Below the pieces are notes generated by a model. It had not been told where the DNA came from. It saw nothing but the letters and a program-made list of their open reading frames with translations, and did no database searches. From Allolobophora icterica (Eukaryota > Annelida > Clitellata > Crassiclitellata > Lumbricidae), in contig OY744604.1 of assembly GCA_963556255.1 (NCBI GenBank), forward strand, positions 22,058,566-22,122,565: a stretch of DNA of 64,000 bases, in the 5' to 3' direction. Positions within the stretch are counted from its first letter, which is position 1, and the number at the start of each line of letters is the position of its first letter. This document shows, in pieces, positions 31,646-61,834 of the stretch. Both the position numbers and the translations under genes were made by a program.

Positions 31646-32590
31646 CCTTATTAGTCACGCCTACAAGGGTCGGGCTTCATATAGACCTAACTGGTAAATT
31701 TATCAAAGGCGTACCTACTGTCTGAACACGTTTGCCTAAACAATGATTGCAGTGCGTGAGTTCAGAGGTATAACTGTATACCTTCCTTTTTGAACGGGCC
31801 TGGATTGGGAGCGCCAATAAGTAGATTTCTTGAAGGGGCGCTATATAAGTTCATGACAGGTAGATATATACAAATAGATATAAAAAGATAGTGTAATGTC
31901 AGACCTTAATTTTGTCCAGAGGGTATGCTAAACCCATATTAAGCTTTGCGGATTACACAGGAGTGATAGTAGTAAACGTAATCCTTACTATCGAGTTCAA
32001 CTGGCAATATTAAATATAAGGCTGGGCTCCATCTGCGTTCATTGGCTCCACTGGCGAGTCCTCTAGTTTACTGTGCATTGTTTTGCTAACTGATGTATTT
32101 GTAGTTCTCAATGACATTTAACATCACATTGGTTGGTGCGGATTAGTTTTGCTCTTAGACTGAGTAGCTCCCTATACACATTTTAATACAATTACAAGAA
32201 TACGGTGAAGGGGCGTATATAGAGTCACATTTACGCATAGGTGCACTAGGCGCGGACCTCGGACCCCAAATCTCGGAGGACACAAAGAAAGGATTTTTAT
32301 TACAATTATACAAAAATCAAGATTTAAGAATATTTCACTTCACTGGTAAGAAATGTTGCAAAATCTGTTAAAAATTTAGACAAAAAATACTAGAAGAGCA
32401 TCTAGACTTCTAGTGAAGTGTTGAAGTACAACGCAATAATGTTTGCTACATTAGGTAACACAAAGTGTGTTATAAAATTGGATAGTCTTAGCAAATAAAA
32501 CTATTTTTTAATTTATATGGAATAGCTCTCTCTGGTGGCTGGTGTTGACGAAAGTCGACATCTCAGAGTAGCGGGTACAAAATCTATTTA
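31646..32590. other. Intergenic block duplicated upstream of other genes
   Basis: 31720-32580 matches 53420-53570 plus 55710-56270 and, in part, 12900-13140. Includes a retroposon end GGGGCGCTATATAAGTTCATGACAGGTAGATA at about 31833 (same as 53567). No gene. Confidence 0.6.
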
Positions 32591-33035
32591 TAGATAGGGG
32601 CTTATGCATGCATATATATGCACATATTTATATAACAATAAATATGTGTATACATTTTTCTATAGTATATTTATATATGTATATCATACATATATAAACA
32701 TGCATATATATATATGTACATACATACAAGTATATATGTACATAATTTTTATTTGTATGTATACACAATACATATGTATAAGTCTTATAATGTACATGTA
32801 TTATATATCTATATATACATATATAAACATATACAAATATAAACATATATATATGCATATATAGACATGCATATATATGTATTACTTATGTCGATATATG
32901 CATATATATATAAAAACATATATAAATTTACAGATATAAATATATCATTACTAATAATTAAACATATATGTGTACATGTATATATATATAATATATATAT
33001 ACATTACATACATCATACATATATAATATACATGT
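32591..33035. repeat. AT-rich low-complexity (ATATGTACAT)n-like stretch
   Basis: Alternating purine-pyrimidine repeats of TATATG, ACATAT and similar for 440 bases. Tyr/Ile-rich frames on both strands are artefacts. Confidence 0.9.
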
Positions 33036-33039
33036 ATGG

Positions 33040-34117
33040 TACTTGAAATTGCATTGCGTTGACGTCTCAGGTTTGGATTTAGAATAAAAACCACCACATC
33101 GGTGCTTTAGCAAACTGATCGTTTACATATTGTCTGCAACCTAACGTAGAATGCTATGCATTGTAACTAAATCGTTATTCTTTGCTTACAGGAGATCTGG
33201 CTTCTACAGAGCTGTTTAATGCTACTTTCCCAAGACAGAAGTCTACATTGTGTAAACAAACACAAATCCAGTAGGTTTTTAACACACAGTTTAACCTATA
33301 CATATGACAAACGTCTTAACAGATTTCATCAACCTTTATCTTTCTATTAAACAACTGAATAAAGACAGAAATAGCAAACTGCAAAGTTTTAATCAGTCAC
33401 CACTCTAAACCCTTCGAAAATTGGTACATTTAACAAGTAATTTCGCGTGACAACTATTGTAAATATAACGCATAGGCTAAAGAATATCAACAACAGCTTC
33501 TGTACCTCTCCTAAACGATTAAAGTAAATACATATAAAGAAGTCACAACATTAAGCAGTTCGTTGAGTGCATGCACTAAAATTGAAATGTCTTGGCAAAT
33601 GGAATATATTTAATCTGTTTTGACATAGCCTAGATAACACAAACTTCCACAAGACCGACTGAGAAATCGACTTTAAACAACGTAAGCAGTGTCCCAATAT
33701 ACACATGTGTAAAGAGAATAATTAGTGAGCATTAAAGGAGAACTTAAGACAAAATCGCAAATTAAGAAACAGAACAATAAGTTATTATGCGTAGAAAAGC
33801 GGTTTTCCTTCCATCTATCTATTTTATTGCTGCATGCTCTATGCTTTAAAACGAATCTCACTAAACACATTCAATTCGTTTTCTAATTGTGAGAAAGCGC
33901 AAGTAATGATTAAATGACTTTCTACTTATTTAAGAAAGTACTCTTGTACTGTGCATAGAGATTTTGCATTCGTTCAGTGATGAGTCACAGGTTTTGCTTG
34001 CAGTGAGAAAGAAAATAAACAAACACTCCATAAGGTGCAATTCGACCTAGTCAATCTGTATCAATGGCATTCTAATAGCTAAACGCCATTGATTACCTCA
34101 AGGTTTTCCCTCCTCTT
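33040..34117. other. 3' flank of gene 3
   Basis: Paralogous to 15718-17175. Candidate poly(A) signal (AATAAA on the gene strand) at 33823-33828. No gene. Confidence 0.6.
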
Positions 34118-52256
<18,139 letters not shown>

Positions 52257-52663
52257 TTCGTCGAATAGGCCTACCAGCCAACACTGCGGGGAGAAATAGT
52301 GTTCAGTAGGTGTATACACAGCAGGAATAAATTGTAAACGGTAATACACGATTATGATGAATAGTTACACTGACATTTCGATATGCCAAAAGACAGTATC
52401 AACCTGGGTTAAATTTCTAAAACACGACAGCCTGATAGTTTGATGTTGCTTCTTGTTTGCGGGTAGCTGCGACTGTTGCTAACCACTCTATCTATGCTAA
52501 AGCCATGGTATGGCTGATTAAGTGTCAAGCATCAGTTATTTTACGTTATACTCATATGAGTCCTTTTTATTTCGATGAGATCCGCTGTTCTATTAATTAT
52601 TTATCTACGAGATTCTTCACAAAGGGACGTCGCAGGCTATGATTGTTTCCTTCTAAATTTCTA

Positions 52664-52854
52664 CACACTAATGGCACAGCATTGATCGCACGAGGAAACT
52701 TCGCTGAAGAACCTGCTGTTGGTCCATAAGCCGTGCGATCTAATCAATCTGCTACCGTGTTCCGTGTTGATGCTAGCGGTGGACAGAGGAGAGTGGAGGA
52801 GATGCGTCGCCCGATGTGCAGACCTGCACCGGAAGGACTAAGTACTAAGTAAGT
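52664..52854 (+). mobile_element. Short retroposon with (AAGT)n tail and 9-bp duplication
   Basis: AAATTTCTA flanks both sides (52655-52663, 52855-52863); gene 2 is uninterrupted at 23802. It ends GGACTAAGTACTAAGTAAGT. Probably a severely truncated LINE. Confidence 0.8.
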
Positions 52855-53019
52855 AAATTTCTAGAAAAGAAGCAAAAAGGCTTTGAGGATAGAATTATTT
52901 TTGAGGACTTTCACATATAGAGACGAGATTGCGTTCTATTCCGTTATTGAGGTTAAATGACGATCGATTGAAGCTGAAACGTGGACAATGAAAAAAATTG
53001 AATGCAGCTGTTGACATCG

Positions 53020-53078
53020 AGCACCTCTGAGTAGTGCTCTTGAAGAGGCGCTATATAAATCTATGAATGAATGAATGA
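53020..53078 (+). mobile_element. 59-bp LINE 3' end with (GAAT)n tail
   Basis: Inserted in ATCG (53016-53019, 53079-53082); gene 2 has GACATCGTATCC at 23960. Text AGGCGCTATATAAATCTATG then GAATGAATGAAT is the end shared by several LINEs here. Confidence 0.85.
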
Positions 53079-53586
53079 ATCGTATCCAAGGCAACAAGCT
53101 ATCAACGAAGAACGCGATGTCAAACTGTGTTGATATTTTCTATTATTCTACCGCATTAGCCGTGTATGTCGTGGGACACAGTAGCAGATCGATTAGACCG
53201 CTCGGCTTAGGGACCTACACTGTCCTACAGCATGTTCTTCAGCAAGGTTTCCTCGTGCGGTAAATGCTCTGCCATAAGTGTGTAGAGTGTTTCTGATAAG
53301 CCTTTAAATAATATTAAACAACAGGTATATGACTTACTGAAAAAGAAACTCATTAGAGACTTATCGCAATTGCTGAACGACTCAATCATATCTGTTACGA
53401 TTCCAAATGTATTCCTTGATTTAACTGGTAAATTTTAGCAAAGGCGCATTTACTTTCTCGACACTTTACCTAAACAATGATCGCAGCATGTAAGTTTTAG
53501 AATATAACTGTACCTTTCTTTTTGACCTGGCCTGGGTCGGGAGCGCCACTGAATAGATTTCTTGAAGGGGCGCTATATAAGTTCAT

Positions 53587-53952
<366 letters not shown>

Positions 53953-54009
53953 AAAAGGTAATGTCAGACCTTAATTTTATCCAGAGGGTATGTTAGCCCT
54001 ATATTATTA

Positions 54010-55700
54010 ATTCCTCTCAACCGGTGTTCCCACCCACAGATTAAGTCTCTCTGAGCTGAGCCCGATCTCTGCAGAGGAACTCAGACGACTCATCCTGGCT
54101 TCACCTCCTAAAACATGTGAGCTGGACCCATACCGACGTTCCTCCTCCAGGAATTCGTGGACGTCCTCCTTCCTTTTATCACCGTCCTCTGCAACCGCTC
54201 TCTCCAAGAAGGTGATTGTCCGTCGTCGTAGAAAAGATCTATTCTTGTTTCAGTTCTTAAACGTGATAGATTCGAGCTGACTGTTCCAATTAACTTAAGG
54301 AAATTGCGAATATGTAATTTCTTTCTAAAATCATATAGAAGATAGTAGCCCCTCAGCTTGCCACTTATCTTGATGGGAACAATCTGCTCCTAACCTTCCA
54401 GTTGGGGTTTCGTAAGGGTCAGTCCACGGAGATCCTATTCGTACGCCTTCTCTCAGAAATTTATGGGGCGATAGATAGGTCGCAGGTCACCTTCCAGCTT
54501 GTTAGAATGTTAGATGTTAGTGCCGCGTTCGACACTGCCGACCACGATATTCTTCTTGGACGGCTATCTGTTTGATTTGGTCTGTCTGGTGGTTTTCTTC
54601 GTTGGCTTAGCTCCATCCTGCGAGACCGTTCCTTCTTGGTAGTATATAGGTTCAATAAGTCTGCATGGGTCCCTGCCCCAGGGTTCCGTCTTGGGTCCAG
54701 TCTTATACATTATTCATACTGCTGAACTTGATCCCCTGCTTGCGGCAAGTGCAGTCCTGAGCCAGTCGTACGCGGATGACTTGCAGGCATATCTGCACTG
54801 TCCGGCCTCAGCAGCCATAACTGCAGTCCGTGCCATGAGCCAGGCTATCGAGGTCCTGGAAGCCTGGATGTCCTCCAACCGTTTGTGCCTAAATTCTGCA
54901 AAGACCCAGTTAATCTGGTTCAGCACACGCCAGCAGCTTGCCAAGATTGACTTGGAGGCCCTGGATCTGGAGTTTTCATTGCTCACTTTCTCATCTTCGG
55001 TCCGAGACCTTAGTGTCATACTGGACCAACAGCTGACCTTTGTGCAAGACATAAACCTGCTTTGCCGTAACTGTAACTATCAGCTGATCTACCTTAGAGT
55101 GGTCTTTCGCTCCCTAACCTCCACCGCCGCTTCCATGGTTGTCCACTCATTTGTCGTATCTCACCTTGACTATTGCAGTATTCTCTACCTTGGTCTCCCA
55201 GCGGCTCGTATTGGGTGCTTGGACCTGGTCCTGCGCGGAGCGGCACGCCTTATTGGTCGAATCCCCAGATATGGCAATGTCACTGAGTATATGCTGGATG
55301 TTTTGCATTGGCTTCCTATCCCGCAGCGTATTACCTATCGGGTCTCTGCTCTGGTGTGGGGCTGCCTTGTGGGAGAGGCCCTGGGTATTTGCAAGAGCAC
55401 TGGCGCTACACCATGAGCATTCAGCGCCGTGGTTCCCTGCGGTCTTCTAAGCAGGCTGAGCCTATGGTTTCCCGCTCACGGACCGCCCTTAGTCAGCACC
55501 GTGATTTTTCCATCGCTGGACCTGCAATCTGGAATGGGCTCCCTGTAACGCTTCGCTTGGTCCCAAGCACCCATTCCGCCACATTCTACACAAATCTCAA
55601 GAACGTACTCTTTAGCCGGGGTTGAGTCGGGAGTGCTTCTGAGTAGATAACCTTGCAGAGTCGGTATATAAATTCTGCATATGAATGAATAAATGAATGA
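54010..55700 (+). mobile_element. CR1/Jockey-group LINE, best preserved in the window
   Basis: Pre-RT text near 54040-54200 (ELRRLILASPPKTCELDPYR) and FDTADHDILLGRLS (54530) precede a 241-codon frame at 54691-55416. That frame contains the catalytic SYADDLQAYLHC, EAWMSSNRLCLNSAKTQLIW, ARLIGRIPRYGNVTEYML and LHWLPIPQRITYRVSAL. A frame change then gives SKQAEPMVSRSRTALSQHR and GPAIWNGLPVTLRLVP, ending near 55622. Tail ATATAAATTCTGCATATGAATGAATAAATGAATG. The YADD box is intact, but frameshifts make it dead. It is inserted in the duplicated intergenic block. Confidence 0.88.
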
Positions 55701-58240
55701 AAATTAAGCCTTGCGACTCACGTGTGAATGACAGTGGTAAAAGTAGTCCTTACTCTCGAGGTCAACGGGCAATATGAATACAAGGCTTGGCTCCATGAGC
55801 GTCCGTTGGACATTCTAGTCTTCTTGTTTGCTGCGCATTGTTTTGCTAACTGATCCATTTCTAGTTCTCAATGACATATAACGTAACATTAGGTTGGCGC
55901 GGATTAGTTTCGCTCTTAGAGTAGCGCCCTATAAAAGTTATATTACAATTATAAGTATACGGTGAAGTGGCATACAGAGTCGCATTTACGCATAGGTGCA
56001 CTAGGTGTGCGCCTCGAACTTCAAATCTTGGAGGACCCAAGCGAAGGAAAATATTTTTCCAATTATAATTTTTTTAAATATTTCACTTCTCTGATAAGGA
56101 ATGTTGCAAAATCTGCTAAAATTTAGGCAAAAAATACTAGACAGCTTCTAAACATCCAGGGAAGTGTAGAAGAAATACGATTAAATGTTTGCCACATTAG
56201 GCAACAGAAAATGTGTTTTAAAATTGGAAAGTCTTAGCAAATAAATGATGTATTTATGCAATTATATAGCTTAACAACAGCGAACATCCGCAACAGCAAC
56301 TCACAGGTTTACTTTTAATAATGACAATGCAGTAAGCCATGGGAGAGAGAGAGATAATTATATATAGGCCTATGTACGTATAACAGTGTAACTTTGAGCT
56401 GTATGAGTACATGCCGAAACAGTCCTTGCATTAGGTGCAACACTGCTAGAAATGAGTTAGGCAAACGGAGGAGTAGTTGTTTTTCTTCCTTAACATACTA
56501 AACGGCACACACATAGCTACTAAATGCTCACTGCTCAGCCTGTTTGAGCATCCATGCCGAAAGAAACATGGTGCCTGCTCTACACAATAAAATTATCCTT
56601 ATGCGCCATGTAGACCTATGTTAACCGTTGTATGACATACATATATAAAAATATTATAAAAATAATATATTACATTATATATATATATATACATTCGTTT
56701 ATGAATAAGGTTTATCTTCTGACAAACATGTTTATCATTCAAAACTGGAGCACTTGAACACACTGAATACTATCTGATTAAATACTCTTCCTATTCCACC
56801 ATTGGACTTTTTGGCTGGGTTGGATAACCCTCTTATTTTTCAGGTATCTTCATGCAATGATCTCAGACTTGAACTGGCCGATTCCCGGTGGGCCGGTCGC
56901 CCAGGCTTGGACTGGGCCTCCCGCAAAAAAAACAAATATGATTTTAAGATATTATCTTTTAGTTCTAATTCTTAATTCTAGTGTCATAAATTATGAGATA
57001 TTGGCAATGCATGGTTGTCACCAAGAAACTTGCACTGCCACGTGAAACTTGCGGCTACGACCGCGCCAATGTTCATTTTAACTCGGCGTTGATTATAGTG
57101 CATGCAATGAAGAAAAAGACGTGATCGATTTCTTGTAGCCTAGATAGACATGCTACAACGTGCTTTCATGCTATTTCTGAATCAAACAAATTTAACAATG
57201 ATGTCTGAAACAGAGCGAATACTCTCCCTGACTCTTTGACAAGTTTTGAATTTGTTTTGACAGCGTAGTTACGGTAATTGTTTTTGAAAGCGGTTGAACA
57301 CACAACTCCGTTATCTCAATATTCACAAACAAACGACGTGGACATCCTACGAGCCTATAAGATGGTTCAAGTTCAAGATACTATCAATGAATTAAATCAA
57401 GAAAATCTAACTGTTGATGTATTTTTTAAGCAGCTACACCTTTTTAGAGCTTACTAACAGTGAACTAGTTAAAAGAAATCTGGACATTGATTTTGAGACT
57501 GCTTTAAAACAAAAAGGAATCAGATCAAAAAGGAATTGCCAGAAGAATCTGCAAAAGACTAGTCAAATGAAAAGGCGAGCGATAAAATTCGAGTGAATGT
57601 TAGCAACATGGTAATGGATCACGTTTTTAGTAGGCCTGTATTCTGTGCACCATTTCAGGGGCAACACCAACGTTAATAAGTAAGTAAAGGTCGCTTTGAG
57701 TTATTGACAGTGTTCATTGCGGAAGATAGTTGCGTAGTTGCTGATTTTGTTAGTTAAACTTTTTAGTTAGTAACTAAAAAAACTAGTTAAACTTTGGTTT
57801 TAACAAAACACTTCTTCTAGTTAAACTTCATCTTCACCCAAAAAATTGATTAATTGAAAGTTAGCAACTTTTTAGTTAACTATTGCTCAACACTGGTGCT
57901 ACCATATGTTTTTTAACATCAAACCCTTATTTAGCTCAGCGTTTCAATAAAAGCACTGAGAAAATATGGACAATAATAATAATAATAGTAATAATAATAA
58001 TCTGTTTTCTTTATTTAAGCGCCTGCTAACCGCATTGCGCTATATACATATATACATGCATACAGTAGAAACGGCAGCCACGCAGGGCGCCTTACATACA
58101 TGTATACAGTTACTGTAGAAGCACATGATAACAGTTTTACAGGAGTCGAGCACAACTGTTTAAACGGCAGCCACAAGGCGCAAATCACGGCCAACTATTC
58201 ATTAACCACCGCCGGCCACCTAGCGAGTGGAAGGCTGAAT
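55701..58240. other. Intergenic DNA, duplicated blocks
   Basis: 55710-56270 matches 31950-32520; 56500-56850 matches 3230-3500. (AAT)n at 57970-58000. The short frame 57414-57596 is not supported as a gene. Confidence 0.55.
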
Positions 58241-58249
58241 AAATTTCAC

Positions 58250-58325
58250 GGGGTGTACTGGATTCGATCTCGGTACCTACTGCTCTTCACGCCAGTGTTT
58301 TATCCATTACTCTACGCCGCCCCCC
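58250..58325 (-). mobile_element. tRNA-derived SINE head
   Basis: On the minus strand TAGAGTAATGGATAAAAC (A box) at 58313-58296 and GAGATCGAATCC (B box) near 58270-58259. C/G-rich start GGGGCGGCGTAGAG. Spacing is tRNA-like, but no full cloverleaf can be drawn with certainty. Confidence 0.5.
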
Positions 58326-58871
58326 CCCCAAGAACTGTAATTTTTAAATAATGCAAAACCTCTGTTAATGAAAAAAATCTAGGGTGTATTTAACTTAATA
58401 CAGCCTTTCACTCGGCACTTCAAGCATCATATATAGTATAATGTACACATCATTCCAGATATAAATCGAAAAGAACATTATAATAGTGGGCTGGGCCCAT
58501 AGCCTGCTTAAATTCACCGTTTAAATTCAGGATTTGTTGGATAAATCAGAGTTCAGTTATCGTCCATTAAAATGAGCGCGAAGAAGACATGAAGTAGAGT
58601 ACAGTTCTCAAGAGTGTCCTGCTTTATTGCCACCTATAGCCTAGAATGTTAATTCTACCAATAGATAACTCCTATATATCTAACTAAGTACACATCTGTA
58701 ATGTAAAACGATTTTACAAACTTGATGTGCAGTTATATGCAAGAAAGCTGCAATTTCTATCATGTCAATCAGTGGCGTTAAACTATTTTAAAGTTTGTCA
58801 TAGCGCGAAGCACTTCTATGGAAACTCTTCCATCTATTACTTTCAGTTTATCTGTCGACGGGCCATTCTAT
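58326..58871. other. 3' flank of gene 4
   Basis: No gene. TTTATT at 58623-58628 gives AATAAA on the gene strand, about 245 bases after the stop, a candidate poly(A) signal. Confidence 0.4.
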
Positions 58872-59146
58872 TTAATAGGGGCCATATTCACAAAGAACAC
58901 ACCTCATCTTGAAGCACACAGTGTCGTCCCAAGTGTATGAATTTCCCTGTATCATGCTTACACAAAATTCATTAAACGGATCAGTGCAGCTGGGTTGTCC
59001 AGCACGCCAATGTTGATAGAAGAATGGCAGAGAAGTGTTCGAGTTAGGCTTCCAAACAAAAGGAGTGCTGCAGCTTGAATTTTGCCTTTGACCGGAAGTC
59101 CAAACGTAGAATCCACTTGCAAAACCAGCATTAATATAGCAGGCAT
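58872..59146 (-). CDS. Gene 4 last exon: CTLD C-terminal half (rest outside window)
   Basis: 275 nt, acceptor TTTTTAG, ends CEYGPY and stop. ACYINAGFASGFYVWTSGQR, FVWKPN, QHWRAGQPSCTDPFNEFC, YTWDDTVC, CVLCEYG. QPS and WDD at the sugar/calcium positions. No CTLD N-half, Ig or PAN exon was found between here and 64000, so they lie beyond the right edge or are lost. Confidence 0.85.
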
Positions 59147-59253
59147 CTAAAAATGTAATCGCAAAAATGCTATGCACTTCATTAGAAAGCACTCACTGAA
59201 AGGGTTGGATAAAGAGGTAATATATTTGAATGAATTCCGCAACGGTCTCTAAC

Positions 59254-59542
59254 CAAGGGCGCCATAGGAACTTCTTAGCGGGGTGGCAAGAATTTATTAG
59301 GGGGAGTAAATTTCTTACAAGGGGAAATGACGTTTTTGCATAGGAAAAAGTTTGCACAGAAAAAATTGGGAAAAATATTGATGCAGGGCTTTATCTAAAT
59401 AATTAAGTATTTTTCGCATTGACAATCGTGTCGGGACTTCTGCAAAAATCATAATAATCACAAGATTTTATTTTTGTAAAATATTTGCAAAATCCAGGTG
59501 ACAGGCAAATGCCCCCTGCCACTCCCCTTCCGGTCGCCCATG
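59254..59542. mobile_element. hAT MITE, 289 bp
   Basis: Flanks TCTCTAAC (59246-59253) and TCTGTAAC (59543-59550), 7 of 8 matching. Ends CAAGGGCGCC and inverse of CATGGGCGACC. A piece of the same family is at about 48755-48813. Confidence 0.75.
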
Positions 59543-59634
59543 TCTGTAACAACACGGCAAACGTCTGTGTGCGCTAGTTAATTGCCAACGCAATGCTTTG
59601 ATTGAGGCCCATAACATTAAAGTAACCAATTATT

Positions 59635-60240
59635 TCAAACGAAAAGGCTTAATAAGGTTATCAACTCACAAGCACTCCAGACCCAACCCCGGCTGAAGAG
59701 TACAGTCTCGAGGTTTGAGTACAACATGACGTAATAGATGCTTGGGACCAAGCGAAGCGCTACATGGAGCCTATTCCAGATTGCAGGGCCATCGATGGAA
59801 AAATCACGGCGCTGCCTAAGGGAGGTCCGTGACCGGGGAACCAGAAGCTCAGCCTGCTTAGAACAGCGTAGGGAACCACAGAGCTGGATGTTCAGGGTGG
59901 AACGCAATGTTCTCGCAAATACACAGGGGCCATACCCCCCAAGGCAGCGCCACACTAGGGCAGAGACCCGATAGGCAATACGCTGCGGGATAGGAAGCCA
60001 ATGCAAAACATCACGCATTTGCTCAGTTGCATGGCCAAGTCTCGGGATGTGACCAATAAGACGTGCTGCTCCTCGCACGACCCAGTCCAAGCACCCAATC
60101 CGAGCCGCTCAGAGATCAAGGTAGAGAGCACTGCAATAGTTAAGGCGAGAGACGAAAAATGAGTGGACAAGCATGGAAGCGGCGGTGGAGGTTAAAGAGC
60201 GAGAGACCACTCTAAGGTGGTTGTCGAAGTTTTTAAATTC
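59635..60240 (-). mobile_element. LINE ORF2 C-terminal part, same family as 54010-55700
   Basis: Minus strand: RGAARLIGHIPRLGHATEQM, LHWLPIPQRIAYRVSALVWR, SKQAELLVPRSRTSLRQRRD, GPAIWNRLHVALRLVPS. Upstream (to 60240) SRSLTSTAASMLVH is in another frame. Near-identical wording to the copy at 54010 indicates one recently active family. Confidence 0.85.
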
Positions 60241-61300
60241 CGAATCTTAGGGAAAGTGACTTGACGTCTGGCAATTAGTCAGCAATTCGCAAAGATAAGT
60301 TACTTTTCAAACATTACCGAACTCATTCATTTAGTACGACGATTATAACTCTAAAATAACGCGGAGTGCCTTTTTGGAAGGCGATGTATGAAAGACTTGA
60401 TGAACATATTCATGCATACTGTCAATATGATAGGATTTCGAAGTCAGGATTCTTCAATGCGAAATTTGTAGTATCACAGAGTGTATTTAGATATGTAAGG
60501 TAATTATAATAATAATCTTCTTTATTAAACTAGGTATACATATATTTATATATTGGGCGTAAGGCAGGCCATGGCAATGCAGAAAGTGAGTCAGGTTGAC
60601 CGACTGGTCCAGTTCTACAAGTGGGTCAACGGGCCGAACACAAGGAGTCCAGGCTGATGAAATCCTATTCCAAGAAAGAAGAACCTAGAGAGTCAAAGAC
60701 AAGGAGTGTCATGCTGACAACCGAGAGTATCCAAGTAGGCAGGTAGACATACTTAGCAAGTTAAATACAAGGTTAGTCAATGATACTTAGGTCAGGCTCA
60801 GGTCTTACTGTCCAATAATATAGCTCCACATAGTGTTCATTGATATGTATATTTATGTCTGGTATTCTGATAGGCATGAAGTTATACGGGTAAGCATGTG
60901 ATTGGTCAGTAGAGGTATGGGCCAATATGCTACACAAAGGGAAGAGGTACTGCTGGAAGCGAGAGAAGGGAGATTGTGGGTCAGTTGGGAAGTTTGGGCG
61001 CTTGCAATCGGACGCTCACGAGTTGATAGTTAAGTTCTGGCACTAGACGTGTATAATACTCATGTCTAATACAAGTAGATACTAGGCGTTCTTCCTTAAG
61101 AGTTATAATAGAAGTGCTTGTAGTTGTCGCTGTACGTAACTATCTCTACATCATCTGTCGAACTGAACAATAATCTGCTACTGAACGCTGTGTAACCGTA
61201 TGAAGAGACATTCGTAGCTAATGATAATAAAGACTTCTACAGAAAGAAGCTAAAAGACTGAAGTTCGGGTCAGAAGTAGATAGTAGAAACATTTAATCGT
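60241..61300. other. Intergenic DNA, possibly an LTR of a retroelement
   Basis: No gene. At 61290-61317 TATTTGGGGAGAACC resembles the junction after a 5' LTR (primer site), preceded by AATAATAAAGACTTCTAC. No matching second LTR is in the window, so this is a guess. Confidence 0.25.
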
Positions 61301-61834
61301 TATATTTGGGGAGAACCTATAGTTCGATCACCCGTTGCTTCTCCTGTGAGCTAGCCGCCCGTGTGCTAGTGTCGCCGTGTTCCCCACGCTATCGACGACC
61401 ATCAACAGATGATAGTGTTCCAGATTCGAAACCAACTCACAGAACTTTTCACTTATGTACGGACGATGCTGATCAAGCCACCGATCAATTCTTAACCGCA
61501 GCTGTTGGTAAGTTTCAACCGCCGCTCGACAGCCACAACCGCTACAGATCATCATCATCATCTCCTGACTTCTAACGGTCAATTCAACTACCATACGATG
61601 TCTGCCTTCCGTCAGCCACTTCTGCTTCTCATCTCCTACCTTCTTCTGGCGGACCATGCATACAACCGCTGTATGATACCACCACCAGCCACTTCTGATG
61701 CTCAATCTTCGACCAGACGACTCGACGCGATGACGGAAAACGGCCTACCGTGTCTTCTCAACGAAATCTCCGCCGACTACACCTCCTACTGTCAGGGTAA
61801 CACATTGCTGCACTTCATATTCTATGTTCATTAG
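61301..61834 (+). other. GC-richer stretch with overlapping open frames, unidentified
   Basis: Frames at 61306-61575 and 61505-61834 (plus) and 61328-61705 (minus) overlap. None is recognised. The second includes a hydrophobic run (FRQPLLLLISYLLLADHAYN) and TENGLPCLLNEISADYTSYC before a GGTAACAC donor-like site at 61797. It might be a decayed gag or a leader exon. Confidence 0.25.

Larger units (their letters stand above)
52257..53586 (-). promoter_or_regulatory. Gene 3 5' region, duplicated upstream block with two retroposon insertions
   Basis: Parallels 23202-24110 of gene 2. It is interrupted by 52664-52854 and 53020-53078. The GTGTATGTCGTGGGACA block is at 53160. Noncoding exon and promoter expected but not located. 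Confidence 0.45.

Noticed and set aside
54714..55052. Minus-strand frame opposite the LINE reverse transcriptase
   Set aside because: Antisense shadow of the YADD-containing frame.
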